This document shows, one piece after another, positions 52,467 to 61,670 of a DNA stretch of 64,000 bases. Each line of letters starts with the position of its first letter. The stretch's first letter is position 1. The notes below the pieces were generated by a model. That model was not told where the DNA came from and searched no databases. It saw only the letters and a list, made by a program, of their open reading frames with translations. Origin of the DNA: Hymenobacter polaris (GTDB taxonomy: Bacteria; Bacteroidota; Bacteroidia; Cytophagales; Hymenobacteraceae); assembly GCF_012927305.1 (NCBI RefSeq), contig NZ_JABBGH010000002.1, forward strand, positions 868,001 to 932,000, read 5' to 3'. A program made the position numbers and the translations under genes.

Positions 52467-53663
52467 ATGCAGCCCACCTTTCGCCTCACCTGGCTCCAGC
52501 GCAACCTCAAGGGCGACCCCATTCTGTGGGCCATCGTCATCCTGTTTTCGCTCATTAGCATCGCGGTGGTGTACTCGGCCACCGGCACGCTGGCCTACCG
52601 CAACGAGCTGCACGGCCGCTCGGGCTCAGTCGAGGGTATTGCCTTGAAGCACAGTAGTTTGATACTGGGCGGCCTCGTGCTGGCCTGGGCCGCCCACCGC
52701 ATCGACTATCGCCACTACTCACGCCTGTCGCTCTACGCGCTGCTCATTTCGGTGCCGCTACTGTTGTTCACCTATTTCATGGGCGGCGACATCAACGGGG
52801 CCTCGCGCTGGCTGGTTATTCCAGTTATCAACCAAACGTTTCAGCCCTCCGACCTGGCCAAGCTGGCGCTCATCACGCACCTGGCCAGCATGCTCAGCCG
52901 CCGCCAGCAGCACCTGCACGACTTCTGGAACACCCTGTTTCCGGTGATGCTGTGGGTGGGCGTCATCTGCGGGCTCATCATTTTGTCGAACGCCTCCACG
53001 GCGCTGCTGCTCTTCATCACCTGCCTGCTGCTCATGTTCATCGGCCGCGTGCCCATGAAGCAGATGCTGCTGATGGTGGCCATTGGCGTGACCCTAGGGG
53101 GCGCGGGCCTCGCGGCCGGGCAGCGCCTGGGCACGGTGGTGTCGCGCGTGTCCAACTTCACCGACAAAACCAAGAAGCCCCAGTTTCAGCTCGAACACTC
53201 GTTTATCGCCATTGCCACGGGCGGCGTCACGGGCAAGGGCCCCGGCAAAAGCACCGAGCGCAACATCATGCCCCACCCGTATTCCGACTTTATCTACGCC
53301 ATCATTATCGAGGAATACGGCATGCTGGGCGGCCTGGTAGTGCTCTTTCTGTACCTCGCTTTTTTGTACCGCGGGCTGAAAACGGTGATGAACAGCCAGG
53401 GGGCATTTGGCGGCTTGCTGTCGGCGGGCCTCAGTTTCAGCCTGGTGCTGCAAGCTATGGTGAATATGGGCGTGGCCGTGGGCCTAGGACCCGTGACGGG
53501 TCTGCCGCTGCCGCTGCTCAGCATGGGTGGCACTTCCTTGATTTTCACTGGTTTGAGCATCGGTATCATCCTGGCAGTGAGCCGGGGTGACCGCGAAATC
53601 CGCCCCATGAAGGGCGAGCCCGCCGATACGGCGCGCATTCCTAGCAAAAGGGCGGGGTACTAA
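52467..53663 (+). CDS. ftsW: Septal peptidoglycan polymerase FtsW (SEDS family)
   Basis: The 398-residue protein has ten membrane helices with the SEDS family residues, including GINGASRWL-like DINGASRWL near residue 113, the catalytic-Asp loop region, and the C-terminal GLPLPLLSMGGTSL near residue 350. FtsW polymerises lipid II glycan strands at the septum with the FtsI-type PBP encoded upstream. The start ATG at 52467 directly follows a family B repeat. RodA is the alternative, but context is decisive for FtsW. Confidence 0.96.
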   Translation: MQPTFRLTWLQRNLKGDPILWAIVILFSLISIAVVYSATGTLAYRNELHGRSGSVEGIALKHSSLILGGLVLAWAAHRIDYRHYSRLSLYALLISVPLLLFTYFMGGDINGASRWLVIPVINQTFQPSDLAKLALITHLASMLSRRQQHLHDFWNTLFPVMLWVGVICGLIILSNASTALLLFITCLLLMFIGRVPMKQMLLMVAIGVTLGGAGLAAGQRLGTVVSRVSNFTDKTKKPQFQLEHSFIAIATGGVTGKGPGKSTERNIMPHPYSDFIYAIIIEEYGMLGGLVVLFLYLAFLYRGLKTVMNSQGAFGGLLSAGLSFSLVLQAMVNMGVAVGLGPVTGLPLPLLSMGGTSLIFTGLSIGIILAVSRGDREIRPMKGEPADTARIPSKRAGY

Positions 53664-53668
53664 TAAAA

Positions 53669-53785
53669 AGGGTGGTCATGCTCATCTGGCGTCCGCCTGC
53701 CGAAGCATCTCTATCGCAGCACTAGCCCTAGCGTCTGAGATTACTTACGCGGTAGAGATGCTTCGGCAAGCTCAGCATGACCATC
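53669..53785. repeat. Family A inverted repeat, damaged left arm
   Basis: The right arm GGTAGAGATGCTTCGGCAAG is intact. In the left arm the core GGTCATGCT is followed by a roughly 14-base insert and then by CTGCCGAAGCATCTCTA, so pairing is broken in the middle. It lies between ftsW and murG and shows how these elements decay. Confidence 0.8.
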
Positions 53786-53808
53786 GCTTAATTACAAGAA
53801 AAAATCTA

Positions 53809-54897
53809 ATGAAATTCATCATTTCCGGCGGCGGAACGGGCGGGCACATCTTCCCGGCGGTGGCAATTGCCAACGAGATTCGGCGGCGGCAGCCCGACGC
53901 CGAAATTCTGTTCGTGGGCGCCAACGGCCGCATGGAAATGACGCGCGTGCCCGAGGCCGGCTACAGCATTGTGGGCCTCGACATTACCGGCTTGCAGCGC
54001 CGCCTCACGCCCCAAAACCTTTTGTTTCCGGTGCGGGTATTTCGCTCGGTGCGGGCCGCGGGCAAATTAATTGAGCAGTTCCGGCCCGATGCCGTGGTGG
54101 GCGTGGGCGGCTACGCCTCGGCGCCGGTGCTGCTGGCGGCCACCTCGCGCGGCATTCCTAGCCTCATTCAGGAGCAAAATTCCTACGCCGGGCTCGTGAA
54201 TAAGCTGCTGGCGCGCCGCGTAAGTAAGATATGCGTGGCGTATGATGGCATGGAAAAGTTCTTTCCGGCCGACAAGCTGGTGCTCACCGGCAACCCCATC
54301 CGCACCGAAATTGCCCTCGGCGACCGCGCCGAAGCCCTCGCGTTTTTCAACCTGGACCCCGCCAAAAAAACGCTGCTCGTAATTGGCGGCAGCCTAGGGG
54401 CCCGCACCCTCAACCAAGCTACCGCCGCCGCCCTGCCCCGCCTGGCCGAAGCCGGCGTGCAACTACTCTGGCAAACCGGCAAGCTTTATTACCCCGAGGC
54501 CCGGCAGCAGGTAGCCCCCTACGCCGCCCAGCACCTGCACGCCCTGGAGTTTATTCAACGCATGGACCTGGCCTACGCCGCGGCCGACGTGGTTATCAGC
54601 CGGGCCGGGGCCCTCTCCGTATCAGAGCTTTGCCTTACGGGCAAGGCGAGCGTGCTGGTGCCCTCGCCCAACGTGGCCGAAGACCACCAAACTAAAAATG
54701 CCCTAGCCCTGGTGAGCAAAGGCGCTGCCGTACTCGTCACCGACGAGCACGCGGCCGTCCGCCTCTACGACGAAACCCTGCGCCTGCTGGCCGACCCCGC
54801 CCGCCAGCAAACGCTTAGCGAACGGGTGCGCGAACTGGCCCGGCCCGCCGCTACCACGGCGATAGTGGACGAATTATTCAGGTTAATTAAAAACTGA
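53809..54897 (+). CDS. murG: UDP-GlcNAc:lipid I transferase MurG
   Basis: The ATG at 53809 gives 362 residues; the frame from 53758 reads the repeat arm and is rejected. The N terminus is ISGGGTGGHIFPA, the MurG glycine-rich loop. Further blocks are GVGGYASAPVLLAA near residue 102, IQEQNSYAGLVNKL near residue 120, GGSLGARTLN near residue 194 and SRAGALSVSELC near residue 264. It is a GT28 glycosyltransferase making lipid II at the inner membrane face. GGSLGAR uses CTA GGG. Confidence 0.97.
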   Translation: MKFIISGGGTGGHIFPAVAIANEIRRRQPDAEILFVGANGRMEMTRVPEAGYSIVGLDITGLQRRLTPQNLLFPVRVFRSVRAAGKLIEQFRPDAVVGVGGYASAPVLLAATSRGIPSLIQEQNSYAGLVNKLLARRVSKICVAYDGMEKFFPADKLVLTGNPIRTEIALGDRAEALAFFNLDPAKKTLLVIGGSLGARTLNQATAAALPRLAEAGVQLLWQTGKLYYPEARQQVAPYAAQHLHALEFIQRMDLAYAAADVVISRAGALSVSELCLTGKASVLVPSPNVAEDHQTKNALALVSKGAAVLVTDEHAAVRLYDETLRLLADPARQQTLSERVRELARPAATTAIVDELFRLIKN

Positions 54898-54986
54898 AGA
54901 ATATGCAGTAAGAATTACGCCCTTGCGCAAGTGTTGCCGCTTGGCCGCAACTCATAATTCATAACTCCTAATTTAAATTAAAAAAG

Positions 54987-56375
54987 GTGCAGCAATTTCC
55001 TTACGTATTTTTTCTGGGTATTGGGGGCATCGGGATGTCGGCGCTGGCGCGGTGGTTTAAAGCCAACGGCCACCAAGTAAGCGGCTACGATAAAACTGAA
55101 ACGCCCCTGACGCAAGCCTTGCAAGCCGAAGGAATTGCCGTGCACTACCATGACGACGTAGCGAATATTCCGGCGGTAATTCGGGAAAATAAAAACCAGG
55201 TACTAGTCGTGCTGACGCCCGCCATCCCGGCCGATAGCCGCGAGTGGGCCTGGCTACGCGCCGAGGGTTACGATATTCGCAAGCGCAGTCAGGTGCTGGG
55301 CGTGCTCACGGCCGGCCGGCCTACCATTGCGGTGGCCGGCACCCACGGCAAAACCACTACCAGCAGCATGGTGGCCCACTTGCTGCACCACGCCGGCCTC
55401 GACGCGGGCGCCTTCCTAGGGGGTATTTCGGTGAACCTGGGCAGCAACCTGCTGCTACCCCAGACGCCCGCCGCGCCCGTGGTGGTAGAGGCCGACGAGT
55501 ACGACCGCAGCTTCCTGACCCTGCATCCCGACGTGGCCATCGTCACCAGCACCGATGCCGACCACCTCGATATTTACGGCGAGCAAAGCGCGCTAATTGA
55601 TTCCTTCTGCCAGTTTGTAAGCCAAATTAAGCCCGGCGGCACCCTGCTGCTCAACCACACCGCCGATGCGCGCGTGGCCGCCGCTGTGCCGCCCGGCACC
55701 CGCGTGCTGCGCTACGGCCTCACGGCCGCGCAGGGCCCCGATCTATTTGCCGAGCACATTGCCGCCGCAGGCCACGAGTTTACCTTCGACTTGCACGGCC
55801 CCCTAGGAATGGTGCCGGGGCTGCAATTGGCCGTGCCGGGCTTTCACAACGTGGAGAACATGCTGGCGGCGGCGGCAGCGGCGCAGCTTTTTGGCGTGGC
55901 CAGCGCGCAGCTGCCCGCGGCCGTGGCGGCTTATCAGGGCGTGAAAAGGCGGTTTGAATTCGTTGTGACCGGGCCCAATAAGGTGTACGTGGATGACTAC
56001 GCGCACCACCCGCGCGAGATAGAAACTTTCCTGCGCTCGCTGCGGGCGCTGTATCCGGGCAAGCGCCTGCGCGTCATTTTTCAGCCCCATTTATTTACCC
56101 GCACCCGCGATTTTGCCGAGGGATTTTCACAAAGCTTGAGCCTGGCCGACGAAGTGGTTTTGCTGGATATTTACCCGGCCCGCGAATTACCAATTCCTGG
56201 AATTACTTCGGACATATTATTGGCCAAAATTTCTTCCGCTAAATCATTGCAAACCAAAGAAGAAGTATTGCAAAACGCCCAAGATTCGCCTACATTTGAC
56301 ATATTAGCAACGGTTGGCGCGGGCGATATTGATACGTTGGTTCCGAAGCTGAAAAAAATAGTGCAGGCAGCCTGA
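54987..56375 (+). CDS. murC: UDP-MurNAc:L-alanine ligase MurC
   Basis: The GTG at 54987 gives 462 residues starting MQQFPYVFFLGIGGIGMSALA, the usual MurC N terminus; no ATG fits better. ATP loop GTHGKTTTSSM near residue 116, EADEYDRSFL near residue 173 and the C-terminal YDDYAHHP-like VDDYAHHPREI near residue 335 are visible. It adds L-Ala to UDP-MurNAc. The 89-base gap from murG contains an A/T-rich block of low complexity (TAATTCATAACTCCTAATT) common in this phylum. Confidence 0.96.
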   Translation: MQQFPYVFFLGIGGIGMSALARWFKANGHQVSGYDKTETPLTQALQAEGIAVHYHDDVANIPAVIRENKNQVLVVLTPAIPADSREWAWLRAEGYDIRKRSQVLGVLTAGRPTIAVAGTHGKTTTSSMVAHLLHHAGLDAGAFLGGISVNLGSNLLLPQTPAAPVVVEADEYDRSFLTLHPDVAIVTSTDADHLDIYGEQSALIDSFCQFVSQIKPGGTLLLNHTADARVAAAVPPGTRVLRYGLTAAQGPDLFAEHIAAAGHEFTFDLHGPLGMVPGLQLAVPGFHNVENMLAAAAAAQLFGVASAQLPAAVAAYQGVKRRFEFVVTGPNKVYVDDYAHHPREIETFLRSLRALYPGKRLRVIFQPHLFTRTRDFAEGFSQSLSLADEVVLLDIYPARELPIPGITSDILLAKISSAKSLQTKEEVLQNAQDSPTFDILATVGAGDIDTLVPKLKKIVQAA

Positions 56376-56504
56376 ATAATCGCGGTAAATAGAGGTTTTT
56401 ACCACGGGTGTTTTACTGGATTAATCCAAAAAACGCCAGCTAATTATTTTAGAAAACAAGTTAAATTAATTCCGGTGCCGACTACTGGTCAGGAATAAAA
56501 ATGC

Positions 56505-57263
56505 ATGCAAAAAAATGTTCGTAACCTGCTCGTTGCGTTCGCCTGCCTGCTGGGCCTAGGCGGCATGGCCACCTTTGCGGTGGTGCGGCAGGCGCACAAG
56601 CCGGTCGAGAATATCGTGGTGACTATTGCCAACGACTTAAACACGTTTTTCATCAGCGAGCGTGGCGTCACGGCGCTGCTTACCGCCGGGGGCAAAGACC
56701 CGGTGCTGGGCACCGTGCCCGAGGGCCCGCGCCTGCGCCAGCTAGAGAGCCGCCTGCGGGCGCATCCTTTCGTGCGCGACGCCCAGGTGTACCGCGACCT
56801 GGCGGGCAACCTGCACGCCGACGTGCGCCAAAACCGCCCCATTGCCCGCTTGGTGCACGCCGACGACCGCCTGGATAGCTACCTTGATGCCAGCGGCAAG
56901 CGTCTGCCGCTTTCGCCGCTCTACACGGCGCGGGTGGCTACGGTGAGCCGCGCCGGCGGTGGGGCGCTGCCCCCCAGCTTCTTTCAAGACAGCGTGGGGC
57001 GCGGCTACCTTGATTTTCTGCGCTACGTAGACGAGCATCCGTTTTGGCGGGCGCAGGTGGCCGAGGTATTCGTGGAGCCGGGCGGCAAGCTCAGCTTTAC
57101 GCAACAGGTCGGCGACCAGCGCGTAGAGTTTGGCTCACCCAGTGACATTGCTGGAAAATTCGCTAAATTGATAGTATTTTACCGACAAATTCCGTCAGTT
57201 TTGGGCTGGGATACCTACCATCGGGTAAATGTGGAATACCAAAACCAAATAATTTGTGAGTAG
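56505..57263 (+). CDS. ftsQ: Cell division protein FtsQ
   Basis: The 252-residue protein has one N-terminal membrane helix (NLLVAFACLLGLGGMATFAV), a POTRA-like part (about 70-110, RLRQLESRLRAHPFVRDAQV) and a beta domain. It has the size and position expected between murC and ftsA. FtsQ links early and late division proteins. Sequence conservation in this family is low, so the order of the cluster is the main evidence. The ATG at 56505 is preferred to the overlapping out-of-frame ATG at 56501. Confidence 0.88.
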   Translation: MQKNVRNLLVAFACLLGLGGMATFAVVRQAHKPVENIVVTIANDLNTFFISERGVTALLTAGGKDPVLGTVPEGPRLRQLESRLRAHPFVRDAQVYRDLAGNLHADVRQNRPIARLVHADDRLDSYLDASGKRLPLSPLYTARVATVSRAGGGALPPSFFQDSVGRGYLDFLRYVDEHPFWRAQVAEVFVEPGGKLSFTQQVGDQRVEFGSPSDIAGKFAKLIVFYRQIPSVLGWDTYHRVNVEYQNQIICE

Positions 57264-57349
57264 AAATTACTTGCAAATCAATTCTTTCTTTTTTAAATAA
57301 ACGGCTAACAAACTTAGCTTTCGTTCTTTCACTGCTCGCCTCGACTCCC

Positions 57350-58750
57350 ATGCAACAAGATAAAATCGTCGTCGGCCTCGACATTGGCACCACTAAAATT
57401 TGTGCCTTGGTGGGCCGCAAAAACGAGTATGGCAAACTCGAAATTCTGGGCATGGGCAAGGCGACGTCGGAAGGCGTGCAGCGCGGCGTGGTGCTCAACA
57501 TCGACAAAACCGTGGATGCTATTCGGCGCGCCATCCGGCAGGCTGAGGAGCAGTCGGGCATCGATATTGGCGTGGTGAACGTGGGCATTGCCGGGCAGCA
57601 CATCCGCAGCCTGCAGCACAATGGCTCCATTACGCGGCCCAACGCCGACAGCGAGATTTCGCAGGACGACGTGAACCGCCTCACCGCCGATATGTACCGG
57701 CTGGTAACGCCGCCCGGCTCGCAAATCATTCACGTGATGCCGCAGGACTACAAGGTGGACTTTGAGGGCGGCGTCACTGACCCCATCGGCATGGCCGGGG
57801 TACGCCTGGAGGGTAACTTCCACATCATCACGGCGCAGAGCGCGGCCATCAACAACATCAACAAGTGCGTGACCAAGGCGGGCCTGGCCATCGCCGACCT
57901 CATTCTGGAGCCGCTGGCGTCGAGCGTATCGGTGCTGAGCGACGAGGAAAAGGAAGCCGGCGTGGCGCTGATTGACATTGGCGGCGGCACCACCGACCTG
58001 GCCGTATTCAAGGACGGCGTGATTCGGCACGCGGCCGTGCTGCCGTTTGGCGGCAATATCATCACCCAGGACATTCGCCAGGGGTGCAACGTGACGCCTA
58101 GCCAGGCCGAGCAGCTAAAGGTAAAATTCGGCAAGGCCATTGCCGAGGAAGCCAGCGATTACGAAATCGTGAGCATTCCGGGCTTGCCCAACCGGCCGCC
58201 TAAAGAAGTGTCGCTCAAGAACCTGGCGCACATCATTGAGGCGCGCATGTCGGAGATTGTGGAGTTGGTGTACGCGGAGATTTACCGCATGGGCCTGCAA
58301 GACAAGCTCTCGGCCGGCATTGTGCTGACCGGCGGCGGGTCGCAGCTCCAAAACCTGGAGCAGCTGACCGAGTACCTTACCGGCCTCGATACGCGCATCG
58401 GTTACCCCAACCAACACCTGGGCAAGGGCAAGATTGAGGCCGTGAAGTCGCCCATGCACGCGACGGGCGTGGGCCTGGTGCTGGCCGGCTACCAAGCCGT
58501 AACCGACGAGCGCCTGGTGCGCCCCGTGTACGGCGAGGAAGAGCCTGCTGCTTATGCCTACTCGGCCCCCGCGCCAGTGGCGGCCCCGGTGGTGCCCTCC
58601 TTCACGGCGGCCCCGGCGCCAGCTCCCGCGCCCGAGCCAGAAAAGCCCAAGGAACCCAAAGGCCCCAGCAAGTTTGGCAGCTACCTCAAGGGCATGACCG
58701 ACAAGCTAAAGGGAATTTTGATTGACGATTTCGACGACAAGCAATACTAA
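57350..58750 (+). CDS. ftsA: Cell division protein FtsA
   Basis: The 466-residue actin-like ATPase has the phosphate 1 block VVGLDIGTTKICALVG near the N terminus, the SHS2/1C domain (about 85-165), phosphate 2 block ALIDIGGGTTDLAVF near residue 205 and adenosine block IVLTGGGSQLQNLEQL near residue 325. A Pro/Ala-rich linker leads to a C-terminal amphipathic helix (FGSYLKGMTDKLKGILIDDF) that should bind the membrane. FtsA anchors FtsZ filaments. It comes just before ftsZ. Confidence 0.97.
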   Translation: MQQDKIVVGLDIGTTKICALVGRKNEYGKLEILGMGKATSEGVQRGVVLNIDKTVDAIRRAIRQAEEQSGIDIGVVNVGIAGQHIRSLQHNGSITRPNADSEISQDDVNRLTADMYRLVTPPGSQIIHVMPQDYKVDFEGGVTDPIGMAGVRLEGNFHIITAQSAAINNINKCVTKAGLAIADLILEPLASSVSVLSDEEKEAGVALIDIGGGTTDLAVFKDGVIRHAAVLPFGGNIITQDIRQGCNVTPSQAEQLKVKFGKAIAEEASDYEIVSIPGLPNRPPKEVSLKNLAHIIEARMSEIVELVYAEIYRMGLQDKLSAGIVLTGGGSQLQNLEQLTEYLTGLDTRIGYPNQHLGKGKIEAVKSPMHATGVGLVLAGYQAVTDERLVRPVYGEEEPAAYAYSAPAPVAAPVVPSFTAAPAPAPAPEPEKPKEPKGPSKFGSYLKGMTDKLKGILIDDFDDKQY

Positions 58751-58754
58751 ATAG

Positions 58755-58862
58755 CAAGCTGTTAGCTGCTGGCTATTAGCTGTTGGCTTCACGTTTTCGA
58801 TTGCAGTTTTTTTATTGACCATATAAGCTGACAGCTAATGGCTGATGGCTAACAGCTAGTAG
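58755..58862. repeat. Family G inverted repeat between ftsA and ftsZ
   Basis: The left block AAGCTGTTAGCTGCTGGCTA and the right block CTAATGGCTGATGGCTAACA are imperfect complements built from short units of the type AGCTGTTAGC. The A/T-rich middle (TTTTTTTATTG) separates them. It ends three bases before the ftsZ ATG. Confidence 0.75.
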
Positions 58863-58865
58863 ACG

Positions 58866-60368
58866 ATGACTTTTATTTTTGAAGTTCCTTCCCAAAGCCG
58901 CTCAATTATTAAGGTAGTTGGGGTGGGCGGCGGGGGCTCCAATGCCGTGAAGCACATGCACAAGCAGGGCATCAAGGACGTGGAGTTTATTATCTGCAAT
59001 ACCGACCGGCAGGCGCTGGAAAGCTCAACCGTGCCCAACAAGCTCCAGATTGGGGTGGACCTGACGGAGGGCCTAGGGGCGGGGGCCAAGCCCGAGCGTG
59101 GCCGCCAGGCGGCCATCGAGAGCCGCGAGCAGATTCGGGAACTGCTCAACAACGGCACCAAGATGCTGTTTATCACGGCGGGCATGGGCGGCGGCACCGG
59201 CACCGGCGCGGCACCGGTGATTGCGCAGGTGGCGCAGGAGCTGGGTATTCTCACGGTGGGCATCGTGACGGCGCCATTCCTATTTGAGGGCAAGAAGAAG
59301 CGCGAGCAGGCCGAGCAGGGTATCCGCGAGCTGAGTGAGCACTGCGACACGGTGCTGGTGATTCTCAACGACAAGCTGCGCCAGCTCTACGGCAACCTGC
59401 CCATGGGCGCGGCCTTCGCCAAGGCCGATTCAGTGCTGACCACGGCGGCCAAGTCGATTGCCGAGATTATCACGGTGACGGCGGACATCAACGTGGACTT
59501 TGAGGACGTGAAGACGGTGATGAAGGACTCGGGCGCCGCCGTGATGGGTAGCGCCATTACGGAGGGGGAAAACCGCGCCCGCCGCGCCGCCGAAGAAGCC
59601 CTTAATTCGCCGCTGCTCAACAACACCGACATTCAAGGCGCCCAGAAAATCCTGCTCAGCATCATGTCCGGCGACCAAGCCGAGCTGGAAATGGATGAGC
59701 TGTCGGAAATCACGGAGTACATCCAGCATAAAGCGGGCGAGGATGCCGAGATGATTTTTGGCCACGGCACCGACGAAACCCTCGGCCAGAGCATCCGCGT
59801 GACGGTGATTGCGACTGGCTTTGCCCGCGAGGCCCACGACATTGGGGCCGGCTCGGCCGCCCCGCGACCCGAGCCGGTAGCCGAGGCCGCGCCAGTAGCA
59901 GTTGACCCGCAAATCAACGTCTTCGACAAAGAGCGGCAGGGTTTGCCCACGCCGCTGGTGCCGAGCTTCACGGCATCGGCCGCCCCCGAGCCTGCCCGCG
60001 TGGTCATCGACCTCAACGGCCCCGCCCTGCCCAGCGCCCAAACCGGCCTGACCGGGGCGCCCATCACGGCGCCCGGCGAGCCGGTGCTGCTGCCTAGCCC
60101 AGCCGCCGGCCAGCAGCCCGCCACCCCGCGCCCCCGCCCGGTGCTGCCCCCCGCCCAAATGGAGGAGCGCCACCGCCGCCTACAGCAGCTCAACCAGGGC
60201 CTGACGCCCGAAACCACGGCCCACCTCGATACCCCCGCCTACCTGCGCCGCGGCCAGAAGCTGGACCCCGTGACGCCGAGCAGCGCCCAAAATATTTCGC
60301 GCTTTAACCTCAGCGACGATAACGAGCTGCTGGGTGACAACCGGTTTCTGCACGACAACGTGGACTAG
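58866..60368 (+). CDS. ftsZ: Cell division GTPase FtsZ
   Basis: The 500-residue tubulin homologue has the GTP loop GGGTGTGAAPVIAQ near residue 108, GVGGGGSNAVKHM near residue 19, the synergy loop NVDFEDVKTVM near residue 210 and a C-terminal domain to about residue 320. A long Pro/Ala-rich linker of about 150 residues leads to the C-terminal peptide ISRFNLSDDNELLGDNRFL, which differs from the proteobacterial DIPAFLR type as usual in Bacteroidota. It forms the division ring and closes the dcw cluster. Confidence 0.98.
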   Translation: MTFIFEVPSQSRSIIKVVGVGGGGSNAVKHMHKQGIKDVEFIICNTDRQALESSTVPNKLQIGVDLTEGLGAGAKPERGRQAAIESREQIRELLNNGTKMLFITAGMGGGTGTGAAPVIAQVAQELGILTVGIVTAPFLFEGKKKREQAEQGIRELSEHCDTVLVILNDKLRQLYGNLPMGAAFAKADSVLTTAAKSIAEIITVTADINVDFEDVKTVMKDSGAAVMGSAITEGENRARRAAEEALNSPLLNNTDIQGAQKILLSIMSGDQAELEMDELSEITEYIQHKAGEDAEMIFGHGTDETLGQSIRVTVIATGFAREAHDIGAGSAAPRPEPVAEAAPVAVDPQINVFDKERQGLPTPLVPSFTASAAPEPARVVIDLNGPALPSAQTGLTGAPITAPGEPVLLPSPAAGQQPATPRPRPVLPPAQMEERHRRLQQLNQGLTPETTAHLDTPAYLRRGQKLDPVTPSSAQNISRFNLSDDNELLGDNRFLHDNVD

Positions 60369-60411
60369 ACCACTGATTAGCACGGATTTTAGCGGATTCC
60401 ACGGATTTTGT
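60369..60411 (+). repeat. Degraded family B repeat after ftsZ
   Basis: Only the A/T-rich half is left (GCACGGATTTTAGCGGATTC, then CACGGATTTTG); the GC hairpin is missing. It begins directly after the ftsZ stop codon, like the copies after ispH and crtW. Confidence 0.55.
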
Positions 60412-60439
60412 AGACGATTCGCTTAGTATTTAATTTTTC

Positions 60440-60476
60440 ATAAAGAAAGGCCGCTAAACTAGCGGCCTTTCTTTAT
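60440..60476. terminator. Bidirectional rho-independent terminator after ftsZ
   Basis: A perfect 16-bp stem (ATAAAGAAAGGCCGCT and its complement) around AAACT, with A/T-rich ends on both sides. It lies between convergent ftsZ and the acyltransferase gene. Confidence 0.92.
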
Positions 60477-60513
60477 GGCGTTGGCCCTAGGGCAGTAGGC
60501 GCTAGAGTAGGCG

Positions 60514-61632
60514 CTAGATTTGCTGGGGCACGGCGGCCGGCTCGTAAGCGTAGCGGGTTTTAAGGCGCTCCAGCGGGGCTTCGAGCCAGTGCCAGGACAG
60601 CGCGCTCAGGCTGACAAGCAGCGGCAGTAGCGCCAGGGCCATGACGAGTGGCTGGAGCAGCCAGGGCCGCCACGCGCTAGCCGCCGGGAGGAAGTAATAG
60701 ATAAGCCGCTGGTAAAAAACGGGCAGCATTAAGTGAAAGAGGTACATGCCGTAGCTGCGCTTGCCTAGCCACTGCGCCAGCGGGTGCGCCAGCCAGCGGC
60801 CTTGGCGCGGCGAACTCATCAGCCAGCGCAGGGTGAAATAGCTGACTACGGCCCCCAGGCCCGGCGCCAGCACCGACCACAGCTGCTCGGCCGGCAGCGT
60901 GGCGCGCGTGCCGGCCCAAAGCAGGCCCCAGGCGGCACCGGCCGCGGCGGCGGGCCAGCCGGGGTAGGGACGCCGCTGCCCCGGCCGGGCGCGCGCCGCC
61001 GCAGTATGAAGCCGCAGCAGCGCCCCTAGGGCAAATAAATCGAGGCAGGCCGGCAGCAGCACCGTGGCGTAAACGGGCGTGGCGGGCACCAGGTAAAGCA
61101 CGGCGTAGCAGCGGTAGGCCAGCCCGGCCGCCACCAGCAGCCACAGCCCGGCCGCCCGCTGCCGCAGTAGGCCCAGCGCCAAGGGCCAGATTAAGTAAAA
61201 CTGCTCTTCAAGCGCCATGGTCCAGTAATGGCCCACGCCTTCGGGCCAGCTGCGGAGCTGGTAGCATAGGACGTTGGTGAGGGGCAGCAAAAACCAGCCG
61301 GGGTACTGGTACAGCGTAGCCAGCGGCAGCAGGGCCCCTAGGGCCAGCGAGAGGTAGTAGGGCGGAATGATGCGCAAAAAGCGCCGCGTGTAAAAAATAC
61401 CCAGGCGGCGCGTCCAGCCGGGGCTGCCGCCCCAATAGATATCATTTTTCCAGATAATGCCCGAAATGAGGTAGCCGCTGAGCACAAACAGCGGCAAGCG
61501 CCCCACCTCGCTGAGCGGAAAAGGCGGCAGAAGCCAGTGCCCCAGCACCACCAGCCCGATGGCCACGGCCCGAAACCCCATTAGCTCGGGCTGGTAACGC
61601 AGGGCGGTAGGCGGGTTGGGCAGAGGCAGCAT
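60514..61632 (-). CDS. Acyltransferase family 3 membrane protein (OafA/YrhL-like)
   Basis: The ATG at 61632 gives 372 residues (in-frame start at 61650 also possible). About ten membrane helices are visible, with YQPELMGFRAVAIGLVVLGH at the N terminus, where the arginine and His of this family lie, and FTRRFLRIIPPYYL near residue 90, the typical FYxRRxxRIxPxY block. Members transfer acetyl or other acyl groups from CoA to sugars, often on exopolysaccharide, O-antigen or carotenoid glycosides. No neighbour fixes the acceptor. The gene stands alone next to the peroxidases. Confidence 0.9.
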   Translation of the reverse strand: MLPLPNPPTALRYQPELMGFRAVAIGLVVLGHWLLPPFPLSEVGRLPLFVLSGYLISGIIWKNDIYWGGSPGWTRRLGIFYTRRFLRIIPPYYLSLALGALLPLATLYQYPGWFLLPLTNVLCYQLRSWPEGVGHYWTMALEEQFYLIWPLALGLLRQRAAGLWLLVAAGLAYRCYAVLYLVPATPVYATVLLPACLDLFALGALLRLHTAAARARPGQRRPYPGWPAAAAGAAWGLLWAGTRATLPAEQLWSVLAPGLGAVVSYFTLRWLMSSPRQGRWLAHPLAQWLGKRSYGMYLFHLMLPVFYQRLIYYFLPAASAWRPWLLQPLVMALALLPLLVSLSALSWHWLEAPLERLKTRYAYEPAAVPQQI

Positions 61633-61670
61633 AAAGGCGATTGTACCCAAAAATACGCGCGGCGGCCAGC

